Part shown: positions 11,601-21,859 of the stretch, piece after piece | Position numbering within the stretch: the stretch's first letter is position 1 | Layout of the letters: every line of letters starts with the position of its first letter | Source: Echeneis naucrates | Taxonomy: Eukaryota > Chordata > Actinopteri > Carangiformes > Echeneidae | DNA: 64,000 nt | Reading direction: 5' to 3' | Assembly: GCF_900963305.1 (NCBI RefSeq) | Contig: NC_042532.1 | Coordinates: forward strand, 21,761,757-21,825,756 | Made by a program: the position numbers and the translations under genes | Notes under the pieces: generated by a model | What the model was told of the DNA's origin: nothing | What the model saw: only the letters and a program-made list of their open reading frames with translations | The model's database searches: none

Positions 11601-14600
11601 AGCTAATATATTTGGAGACCTCATAAGTGACTGATGTGTCTTTTTCACCCTTCCACCACAGAGGCCGCAGAAAGTAGTGAAGCATCTAAAGGTGAAAACT
11701 AGACTCACGGGAAAGCTTGCTTTTCCTGAGGAGCCTGAATGCAGCACTTCCACCCTGAAATATGTGGTTTTCCATTTGAGCTGCAGGTTTGGCTGAAAGA
11801 GAGAAACTGAGTCTGCCGGGACCAACGCACACACACAGACACACACACTGGATCAGGCTGTCAGCTCAGAGGGAGCAGAGGCATAAATCACTGCAGTGTT
11901 ACAGGAAGCTCTGAAAATCCTTGAAAATACACACACAGAACCTGGTCCTTGGAGGACCAGGACGAAGAAACAAAAGAAAAGACGGCAGCAGCTAAAGTCT
12001 GGAGGTTTCAGTGAGGAGAAAGTGGAGATTTCCAGCTCATAATAGGGTGAGACAGCAGCTTCATAACCTCCATATCCACCAAGTCTGGAGCCCTGGACAT
12101 TGAATAGAAGCATTCACAGATTCAACTGCAGCCCAAAGCTGCTTCCAAAGGTCCTTTCATCCCTCTTTCACTGTGAGGGGCCCGTTGACGACATCTGAGG
12201 CCCCATCAGGTTCAGTTTCTTCTGTTGGCTGAGAGAAAACTGTAGAAGATGCTGCCTCTGATACTGTCGCCATGGAAACAAAGGAAAAGATGCTCTGATT
12301 ATATATTATATACACACACACAGACACACACTCCGACTACAGGCTAAAGAGCACATACTCCCCCACACTGCCGCCTACATGATGCACCAAAGCTTCACTG
12401 TTCGATACACAAACATAAAGGAACACACCAGGACCGGTCTCAGGTGGGTCACTGAGCCCAGCTGTAGATTTATGGATCCAGTCTAAAGATCCTCAACTGA
12501 CCCTGAAGGCATCTGCAGCTTGTCTCTTTCTGATGTTTGAAACATTTTTACACCACAGTTGAAATACCAGGGAAGTCACACACACACTTGGTCTCCATGA
12601 CAACAGAAAAAAATGTTTGTTTTAACTGAAATATAAAAATGTCTGATATCGTCTCCATCAGCAGACACTTCCTGTTCTGATACACATCTGGGTGTGTTTG
12701 TTTGTGTAACACAAATGATCATCTGGTCATCTTGTCATCTTTCTTCTGAACCATCACTTGAGTCTTCAGGTCTGAATCAGATCAGGTCTTACTGTCAGTC
12801 CTATTTGTTTTCTGATCGATCACCAAGTATGAACAAATTTAGTTTCATTCATTCAGCTGAAGAGGGGGGGGTGCAGGATCAAAGGTCACTGAGGACTTAA
12901 CATTATGCCCTCGTCACTCCAGTCATGGACATTGATTATCTCATGATGGATCGTCAGGATCATAATCATCATGGTGTTGATGTTCAGAGCCCATAAAGAC
13001 CTGGAAGAGGAATGAGAGGCATCAGTGTCTCCATGGAGACTAGCAGCCCATCCTCATCAAATCTGTTTTCAGGATTTTTTGTGGTCTTGATCTGGTTGCT
13101 GGTTCTAGTTCTGGGTCACTTGTTCACGTTCAAACCACTGAAGGCTCCTGGACTGTTTCTCCCTCAGATAAAACTCGACCTCGTTTCAGAAACCAGGTTG
13201 ATGTGTTCTGGATTGAGGGCAGGCATGTTTAAGGAGGACTGAGGACGCCACAGGATGAAAATCTTTTTTTTTTTTTTGGAGTCATTATCTGCAGCAAGAT
13301 GAGGTCAGAGGTCAATTGGTGGCCTCTTATCTGTGACCTCTGACCCCCAAGAGAAACCTCAAAGTAACCAAAATCTACCTGATGACCCAGAGTGAGCTCA
13401 ACCAGAACCTGGGCTGATTACAGATCAGCTGATAAATTCTGACAGCTCCCAACATGTTTGAGTCTTATTGGCCATCCAGGCAGGACCCAATCAGGGGAGA
13501 CAATATTGACCTGAGTACTTTCCTTCTGAACCACCAAGAACAAACCACCAGACTCACGCTGGACATGTAGACCTCCTTTCCTCTCATCAGGCCTCAGGGA
13601 GTCTCAGAGGTCAGGGGTCAGACTCAGAACAGAGAGCAAAGACCAGATCAGGAGGAGCAAACATGGGTCCGATCACTTTATTGATTAATCCACAAAATTT
13701 ATTGGTGTTGTTTGGTTGTTTATGATCTCAAACAGGTTGAAGATTTGTCTGATAAAAACACCAGAGTGAAAACTAACCTTCAACATTTCAAAACAAAAGG
13801 AGGAGATTCACATGATCAGCTAAAGTGTGTGCGTGTGTGTGGGGGGGGTGCATGACAGCTGCCCACCAATCACAACAGTGCAGACCCAGATGACATCACC
13901 CAAGGAAGATGGTGGCGGACACATGGTGCCCTCAGCTGTCAGGCTGCTGCTGATTTAATGAAGCCGTTTAATGAAAACTATCCTGAGCTGATTTATGGTG
14001 GGAGACAAGCCTATGATTGCCCAGAGTGCACCGATGAAAATATCTGCTAATGTGATAAACACACACACAAACATGAACTCAGGTCCTACAGGTCTGGTAG
14101 GATCTGGGGTTGGTTCTGTCAGCGATGATAAGAATGATGATGATGAAGGTGTCCACCATATTGTCCTGTCCTCAGAATCCTTGTTGGGATCTGAACTCTG
14201 GGATGTCTGTGGTGATTAAAATCCCAGAATTCCTCAGAGTCACTGAGTCTTCAGGTCTCGGTGAGTCTGAGATCAGATCAGCATGTTCAGGTCTCAGTGA
14301 GCCGTTATCTCCTGCTCTCTGCTGGCGTGTCTCAACAGCTCGCCGTGTCGGCTCATGGACCCAAAGCAGTCAGACTCGCGCAGGTCACAGATACAAAAGC
14401 ATCCTCAGATTTGGAGTTTTGGTTCTTAAAACCACAAATAGCCCTTGAAAATAAAAGTCTGCAACATTATTAATTACATGAGAAACAGTTTTAATCAGAT
14501 CAGGAGATGTCAAAGGTTTTTCAGCTGCCTCCACAGATTTCCTTGTGCAGCTCCATGCCCCCGCTCCATCCCTCAGTTTAACCCTCTGCTGCCCCCTGCT

Positions 14601-15524
14601 GCCCCAAAGCAGACCCACACCTGATGGACGGGGACACTGGGTCATCCTGTCACTGCACTTCACTCTGAATGCAAATACCCACTCCTTTAAATGTAACCAT
14701 GACAACCTGAGATGGAAGAGGAGGAAGACAAAGACCTGAGAGTCCAACACGCCCTCTTCAGTGAAGCCCAGAAAATGAGGACTGGCCCAAAGTCCTTCCT
14801 CCGGTCCTCAATACTTGCCTTTGTGGGGACGTCTCACTAATACGGACAAAAATTGACTTGGTCCTTCCATCGTTGCAAGTGCTTGTATTTATATATTATA
14901 TGTATATGTATTTTCCTGAGTGTAAATAAACAAAAACGTATTTATCTATTTTTATGGGTGTCGTTAGGGTTAGCGTTAGCGTTAATGTGTTAATCATGCA
15001 GCTGTTTTGTCCCTTCAACACATTAGCAGCTTCCTGCCTTCAAACGCTGTTTCTGTCCTGGAGGTGAATGACGATACGCTTCTGATGATTCGTATGATAA
15101 AAACAAAATCATTTTCTAACCCTAACCCCTAACCCTTTTTTTATGCCCTTCATAATGTACTGCACATTTTCCGTTTGCACTTTTGGATCTTTCTCAAAGT
15201 GGGACAATGTAAAATTCATCTTCTACCTTTTATCTGGCTTGGGGTCACGGGGCAGCTGGTCCCCGTCCATCACAAGGCTTTAAACATGCAATTAAACACA
15301 GTTTACTCCACAACAACACAAAACTTCCTGCTGTTTGGTTTCCATGGAAGCCCCCAAAAACATGTTAATAATCCAACAATAATCCAGTTTGAGCTCAAGA
15401 GTGTGAGAACTTCAAACCAGCATTGTTATGGCAACGGTCCAAAATATAAACACCCATTACACACACACATACACTGAGCCACACCCTTAGTGTGTGTGTC
15501 TGTGTGTAACAGGGTGGGGCTTGA
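11601..15524. other. Gene-poor interval between dact1 and lgals3
   Basis: I see no convincing gene here. Open frames are short, lack conserved motifs and lack paired splice sites. The stretch holds scattered microsatellites (AT/CA near 12301-12330, poly-T near 13266-13279, a G run near 13841), telomere-like motifs near 14957 and 15116, and a decayed fish repeat at 15217-15275. In human, MAPK1IP1L and DLGAP5 flank LGALS3; neither is recognisable here. Unseen enhancers for dact1 could lie here, but nothing in the raw sequence shows them. Confidence 0.5.
15217..15275 (+). repeat. Decayed fragment of the CTTCTACC fish repeat
   Basis: ATCTTCTACC, then GGGGTCACGGGGC and CCCCGTCCATCAC match the order of the larger copy at 1482-1736 with the middle lost. 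Confidence 0.5.
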
Positions 15525-15590
15525 GGATTTAAAGCTGCCTCCTGTTGCACACGGACTCAGTGTGAGTCTGCAGGTCGCAAGTGATCTCAG
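15525..15590 (+). promoter_or_regulatory. lgals3: lgals3 core promoter and non-coding first exon
   Basis: An AT-rich ATTTAAAG box at about 15528 is followed by a short leader ending at a strong donor (CAG/GTAAGT, 15590/15591). The next exon begins at 15805 and holds the start codon. The transcript start is inferred, not seen. Confidence 0.5.
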
Positions 15591-15819
15591 GTAAGTCCAG
15601 TTTCTTTTCCTCTCTTTGTCAGCCACAGGAACGGGACAGGACGTGAACCGATGTTGAGCTCAGCAGAGACCTGGACTGTCGTTGTGTGGACAGAGACACA
15701 GATAGACAGACAGATAGTGCTTCCTGCTTCAGGCTGGCTGTGGTTTCTGCCCCGCCCTTTAACGGCATCCTGTTCTTCTGCTAATTCTGTTGTCTCTGTT
15801 TCAGGCCCAGAGGAGCAGC

Positions 15820-17637
15820 ATGGATGTAAGTTTCTGTTTGTTTCTGTTCCTCCTTCATTCAGCAAACAGATGAGACGCAGCATCAGTCAGATGTTTGCAG
15901 AGACCCCCTCATATATTTTAAACATGCCCCCCCCCCCCACCAAGGGCCCCAACAGCCCCAGGTTTGTTTGACATTTGCTCCACCGCAGGTATCTACAGTC
16001 AGTCCGACACACAATGCAGACACTGTAGCTGAGTGAATGAGTGTGTGTGTGTGTGTCAACAGAGCAGCATTCATCTGAAAAAACCAACATCTTAAAACTG
16101 AACATTCCTGTCTGTCATTAACCCCTGAACACACCCTCCGACACCCTGCTGCATTCAGGGACTTACTGCAGCTCCTGTCAATCAGGGACACAGAAAGTAA
16201 ACCAGCTTCAGGAGACAGACAAAAGTTAGCTTGATATGATGAAATCCAGCTTTGTGCTACAGGACTCAGGTCTGGGGACAGTCCAGGTCCAGGTTTAGAG
16301 GCAGACTGTGGACATAAGGTCATGTTGTCCACACTCAACTCAATGAGTCTGGATGATGATGATGATGATGATGGCGTCCTCTGTTTAGAGGACCTGAGTG
16401 GAACTAGTCAGCTTATGATGTTTCTTCTTGTCTCTTCGGGGGTCTGCAGCTCTCAGATGCTCTTAGTGATTGGCCCTCTCAGGGGAACCAATCAGGAGGT
16501 GGTGGTCCTTGGCCTGGACAAACCAACAATCCCACATGGCCAGGTACACCCACCAACTTCCTCATCACAGTCTGGAGGGTCATGTTTTGTGTGATGATGT
16601 CTGTGAGAACAACAACAACAATTATTATTATTATATATTTTAACAACATGCAAAGAAGCTTTACAGGATTAAAGTCAATGAAAAAAATAAAACTGGACAG
16701 AAAAAATTTGCTCAATAAAAACAGTGCAGACAAACAACGTGAGGAAGTTTGAACCGCCTTCTTCACCCTGATGAAGACTCTGTCTCCTCAGGTCAGCCCC
16801 CTGCCAACCCCACCTGGCCTGGGGGGGTGTCTGCAGGGCAAGGTGTGTGGCCTGGAGGAAACCCCAGCCAGCCTGCAGCGCCTGGAGGATGGCCCAGCCC
16901 TTCACCTGGACCTGGACCTGGACCTGGAACTGGACCTACACCTACTCACCCAACTGCCCCTCAACAGAGTTTGGTGAGACAGCTACAGACACAGACAGAC
17001 ACCATTTCAGATTCAGGTTTATCAGCTGTTGTTTTCTGGTGGACAGTCGGTGCCGTACAGTCAGAATCTGCCTCGTGGAATTTTTGACAAACTGTTGATC
17101 ACCATCACTGGAACCATCAAACCCAACGCTGACAAGTGAGTTCAACACATCATTACTGGATGGATGGATGGATTGCTTCAGAAAACAAATGATAGTGTCT
17201 GTTTTTCTCCAGGATCACATTGGATCTGAGTACAGCCAATGACATCGCCTTCCATTTCAACCCACGCTTCAATGAGAGCGGCAGTAAGGTGATCGTCAGG
17301 AACAGCCGCGTCGGTAAGAAGTGGGGCAAAGAGGAGCGAGCGCTGCAGCACTTTCCTTTTGTCCAGGGACAGCCATTCGAGGTGAAGTATTATGAATCAT
17401 TATACACCCGGTCAACATGAGCTCCATGGCGTGATCCATCACTGAGGTCAATAACATCTGGTGGTTTTGTTGCTGCAGATAAAGATCTTGTGCACCAACA
17501 GAGAGTTTAAGGTGGCCGTCAACAACTCTCACCTGCTGGAGTTCAAACATCGCATCACCGATCTGATATCCATCAACAGACTCAACATCCACAATGACCT
17601 CAGCCTGTCCAAGGTGCACATGGAGACCCTGCTCTGA
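15820..17637 (+). CDS. lgals3: lgals3, galectin-3 (chimera-type galectin)
   Basis: Beta-galactoside-binding lectin, found in cytosol and nucleus and exported without a signal peptide; it crosslinks glycoproteins and senses damaged membranes (family knowledge). Coding exons: 15820-15825, 16450-16543, 16792-16973, 17047-17135, 17213-17381, 17479-17637; 232 residues. The N terminus MDLSDALSDW is the usual fish galectin-3 start. Residues 12-94 are Gly/Pro/Trp-rich, with NPTWPG and PGPGPGPG repeats replacing the mammalian tandem repeat. The carbohydrate-recognition domain (about 100-230) has every usual contact: H-N-R in HFNPRF, V and N in VIVRN, then W-G-K-E-E-R. The first coding exon holds only two codons, as expected for the family. 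AATAAA lies at 18061. Confidence 0.95.
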
Positions 17638-18060
17638 GATACCAGATCCACTGGAAATTCACCATAGATATGAGTTATTGTCAGGGTTCACCAAAGGTCT
17701 ACTGCTGATTGTCAGGGAATCCACTGTAGATCTGCAGAACATTATTGGTGGCTCCATTACAGATTCCATCACATATCTACAATAGATGCTCCATATTTCC
17801 TGTAGTTTTCTGGCCAGACACCATCATTCCAAAGAAATTGCTAGAAAAATGTTATTGAGCATCATCAATAGCGATAATAGATCCTCAATTAAGCATTTTA
17901 AACAAATTTAAACAATTTAAGAAGAACAAACTAAGAATTTTCTTCATGAGTTGAGAGTAAAAGGAATTTGATGAATTTAACAACCACAGAAGTTTCTCAG
18001 TGGATCCCAGTTCATTCATATAAGATCTCCTTGTCATGATGTTCATTTATTTGACTCATC

Positions 18061-18066
18061 AATAAA
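18061..18066 (+). terminator. lgals3 polyadenylation signal
   Basis: AATAAA 424 bases after the lgals3 stop, followed by T/GT-rich sequence. Confidence 0.65.
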
Positions 18067-18069
18067 ATC

Positions 18070-18560
18070 TTTTAATCTGCTTCAGTTTGTATAGTTTTTT
18101 TCTAAATCAAAACAATTTCAAACCTTCAACTCTCACATTTGAATGGATGGATGGATGAATGAATGATAGCGTCAAATTTAGAGAAAACGCAAGAAACTTG
18201 TGCGACAAAAAATGAACCAGACTCAGTGATCACCTTCCTAGCGACAAACTTTCGCCCTGCTCTATGTGCCCTACAGATAATATCCAACTAGGCCAGTGAG
18301 CGGTGATAACTGTCATGTCTCTGGGTCATCACCTCCAGGAGGCTAGACCGTGAACACTGGCGTCCCAGAGTCACCTCCTGATGCCAGGGGGACATGAGAG
18401 CGCAGGGTGCAAAGCCCAGCTCAGCAGAGAAGAGCTCACATTAACACTAACCCTGAGTTTTAACTCAGAAGGTCAGCAGGTTAAACACTGACGATTAACA
18501 ACGAGTTCACTTCCGGTGGTAGTCGGACTGTCTTCGGCCTAACGACGTGTTGTAAACAGA
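18070..18560. other. lgals3-fbxo34 interval
   Basis: Short unique sequence with a GGAT/GAAT simple repeat near 18143-18165. No gene is seen. Its right end merges with the fbxo34 promoter. Confidence 0.45.
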
Positions 18561-18567
18561 CGGCTCA

Positions 18568-18579
18568 TGACGTCATGAC
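18568..18579 (+). promoter_or_regulatory. CRE/ATF palindrome in the fbxo34 promoter
   Basis: TGACGTCATGAC, with a perfect CREB/ATF core TGACGTCA at 18568-18575 inside the longer palindrome TCATGACGTCATGA. It lies about 170 bases before the first donor of fbxo34. The same 12 bases occur before atg14 at 33195. Confidence 0.6.
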
Positions 18580-18599
18580 GCAGCAGCTCCAGCTGTACG

Positions 18600-18738
18600 T
18601 CAGCAGTGTGGTTCGGTCAGAAGGAGTTCCGTTCAAACCGCCATTAACCTCCTCAGAACAACTCCGGTCCAGAACCGGACCATCCCACAGCGGCGGAGTC
18701 CAGCCCCTCCCGGGTTATCGGAGCCTCGGCCTCTGCCG
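18600..18738 (+). other. fbxo34: fbxo34 non-coding first exon
   Basis: GC-rich leader ending at a strong donor (CCG/GTGAGT at 18738/18739). The next exon starts at 21853, eight bases before... the coding ATG at 21860. The transcript start is not visible; the left bound is a guess. A run of some 14 G near 19021-19037, just inside the intron, could form a G-quadruplex. Confidence 0.5.
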
Positions 18739-20675
18739 GTGAGTCCATCCCCACAGACCGGACCAGACCGGACCGGACCCCAGAGACCCGGAAGGGCTCA
18801 GAAAGATCTGCAGTCTGGTAAAATGTCGACACGCTGTTTCCTTCCTCCGTGTCCATTAGCTCCAGAGGCTAGTCTGTTAGCCAGGTGTGCCATGGTTTCA
18901 AATGGCTGCGGCTAATAGCATGCTAATTAGCGCTGTGACCAGGTTCGGTCTGTGTGTCGGCGCTCACGGCAGCTTTGAGATGTGGAGCCCGGTCTGGACC
19001 GTCAGGAGCTGCGGACAGGGGGCCCGGGGGGGGGGGGCGGCGGCTATTTGTTACACCTTCACTTTATGGCATAGTGGAAGTAAACTCACCTGTTTTTATC
19101 GGGATGGTTGATGACTTTCAGACCATCAGATATTTATTTGTTTCTCTGAAAAATGAAATCTTTTCTGTTTGTCTGGACTGGACCTTTCTTTGTCACATGA
19201 CAATGAACTCAACTCATCTGAGGGACTTCATGGTGTTTCACTGGAACAGGACAGTTTGTTTTTTGTTGCTGACAGAGTTGCTGATTGTGCTCTTGCTAAT
19301 GTGACGTCACTCGTCAGTTTGTGAACTCATGTTTTGAAGCTTCCAGTGTCAGATTTATCCTTCAGCTTTCCTCCTTTTTGAAACTACAAGAAACCATATT
19401 TGATGGTCATATTGTGGATGTTTGAGGTTGCTTTATTCCGCCCTCTGGCCCTCGGACTTGACAGGATTGGTTCCTGAAGTTTGTGACGTATGAATCTGCT
19501 TCTATTAGACTGACATTGGTTCAATGCTCAGAGGCTCTTTAACTGAGGACACCAAGAACAATGACCCCTAATGAAAGGAAATGGAACCTCCACTGATGTT
19601 ACCTCCAGACCATTCCCTGAATTCAGCCTCTGTAGGTAAACCATCACTGTGGCTCAAGTTCGCAGCTAGGTGCTGTCAAAATGCTGGCTAACAGCTACAC
19701 TCCTCGGGGTTCCAGACTGATCTATCCTGAGAAATGCTAACAGAACATCCTCGTGTCTGAGAGTCTCTAGACTCTGAGCTGAAACTTCCTGGTGGATCCT
19801 CAGCTGCTCTGAGACTCAGAGGTCTGCTGCACAGTTCACTACCATCAGGAGATCATAGCTCCTCATGAAGAGAACCCTGACCTTTCACCTTTGAAGGGTG
19901 AGGCTGTTCATCAAGCAGGGGTCTATTATCATCTTTCCAAAAAACACGGTTTAATCCCAACTCTGGACCTGGTTTCAGGTTCATATTATCCAGCCCAGGA
20001 CTAAGAGTTTAATGTTTGTGATTAACCCTCTCACCGGATCTCATTCTGTCAGAGATACACCTGAACTTCACTTCTTATTTCAGCTGTCCTGTATTTTTAT
20101 GTCTTCTAACGTGACGTCTAGCTCACAACACACAGACTCGGAGCATGTTGGTGATTTTTCAGCTGCATTGTGGTGGAATAGAGGGTGTGCTCTAACATGC
20201 TGAAACAGGCTTCACTGAAGCGTCGTTCTGACCAATCAGCGGCCTGTAGGTAGTCACATGACTCCGTAAGATGTTCTTGCATGTTTTATGTCTCTAAGAC
20301 AAAACATTTTGTCACAAATTTTAGGAACTCCTGTTTTTTGATCTTGATTGACCATCAGCACTACGTCAGCTGACTGCGTCATTCTCTCTCTGTCTCAGCC
20401 ATGTTATTGGCAGGTCACCCATCCCAGTTAACCCCTCCATCTGTGTAAGTGTGAGACAGCAGGAGAATCTGCTTCCTGGCTCGTCTCCTCTTGCTGCTGT
20501 TGTCACACACACTTCAGGTTGTGTGTCTGTACAGCATGAAGAACAGTCATGTTTGTTGTGTGTGTTTGTGTTGGTGTTGTGTTTGTGCAGGTTATGTTTC
20601 CTGAATTGAATTATAAAATGTCTGCTGATCCTTTGGACATTAAAACTAAAGGGGAAAAATCTACTACATCTCTCA

Positions 20676-21010
20676 AAATCAAATCAGATTTATTTGTATA
20701 GCACCAAATCATAACAAAGTTATGGCAGGAACATGTTGCTGCATGTTCATAGAGATGAGCTGTAATACAGAATTCATGAAATATGGGACCAGCAGGTGTT
20801 GCAGGAACATGGGATGGTGATGAGTCACCACCTGCAGGATGAGGACAGGGAGAGAGAGGAGAGGAACTGGGAGAGACAGAGACTTTGGCAGAACATGGTT
20901 AGTAAATGCAATGAAGGATGGTTCTTATCAGCCCATACAAGGGGGGAGAGGGAGCAGGGGAGGGGAGAGGGGGAGGGGAAGGGAGAGGGAGAGGGGGGGA
21001 GAGAGAGAGT
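20676..21010 (-). repeat. L2 LINE 3'-tail fragment in fbxo34 intron 1
   Basis: The left end reads as the reverse complement of the fish L2 tail (ATTTATTTGTATAGCACC). The body closely matches 62660-62900 of the L2 copy at the right edge: both share GAACATGTTGCTGCATG, GTCACCACCTGCAGGATGAG and CTTTGGCAGAACATGGTTAG. It ends in a GA/GGGA-rich stretch. It has no reverse transcriptase. Confidence 0.7.
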
Positions 21011-21424
21011 TTTAAAATACACAAATAAATTAAAATACTATGTATTTTACCGACAAACAGCTAATCACAGGGGTTTATGTTCTTGACAGTAATAGTGAAT
21101 GTTAACATTCAGCGGGATCATTCATAATTCAGGATTCATAAGTGTAACTGGCCTCTTCTCCTCAGCAGCAGCAGCTGAGGCTTGTGTGTTTTGTCCTATT
21201 ATGTGATTGATAAGAAGCAGAGAGTGAACAGAAATGGTTGTGTAATCCAGGGCTTCCTGTCTTCAGGTTCAGGAACTGCAGTCAAAGAAAGATTTTGGTT
21301 TATTTCAGCAGTTTGCTCATAGTTTTGTAAAAATGTGGTGTTCATTAACGGCTAACTACCTGTGACGTTTGGTTCTGAAGAGCCATCTTCAGTCCACAGG
21401 AAGATTCTCCTCCTGGTGGTTCTT

Positions 21425-21605
21425 CCTGTTTCCTCCTTAAACAGAATCAGCTGATCTGTCTGATCTGAAACTGATCGGCTCTGGATCAATCTGACTCTCT
21501 GACTCCTTCTGTGTGTTTATTTGTCCATTCTCATCCTCAATCTTTGATAGTCTAGAGTCACGTCTCTACGTCGGACGCTCCTATTGGCTCCGGTGGGTGA
21601 TGTCA
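21425..21605 (+). repeat. Unclassified dispersed repeat, copy A
   Basis: Begins CCTGTTTCCTCCTTAAACAG and ends CCTATTGGCTCCGGTGGGTG plus ATGTCA. An inverted second copy lies at 52081-52225 in a mapkbp1 intron, clearly related over most of its length with small indels. Confidence 0.75.
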
Positions 21606-21859
21606 CAGCTAATCTGTGTGCCATAACTTTACACTGTCTGTGAATGACTTTTTTAAAAAATGTTTTTGACATTGTTCAAAGGAAGATGAGTGTGTGTGAC
21701 ATGGAGTCTGAGTGATGGTGACTTTGCAACTAAGAACTATTAAAATGATTTTCTTTATTTCTAAATGGGGAGACTAATATGTACTCTCTCTCTTTCTCTC
21801 TGTCTCACTCGCTGTCTTTGTGTCGTTGTCTTTCTGTGTGTCTTTGTGTCAGGACCATC

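Noticed and set aside
14385-14750. 121-codon minus-strand frame in the dact1-lgals3 interval
   Set aside because: No motif, no splice partner, no promoter; probably chance.
11601-15524. Search for DLGAP5, SOCS4 or MAPK1IP1L beside lgals3
   Set aside because: No coding motif of these families seen on either strand here or between lgals3 and fbxo34.
21779-21859. Upstream extension of the fbxo34 frame (MYSLSFSLSHS...)
   Set aside because: It is a pyrimidine-rich intron end before an acceptor at 21852; the family start is MHLK at 21860.
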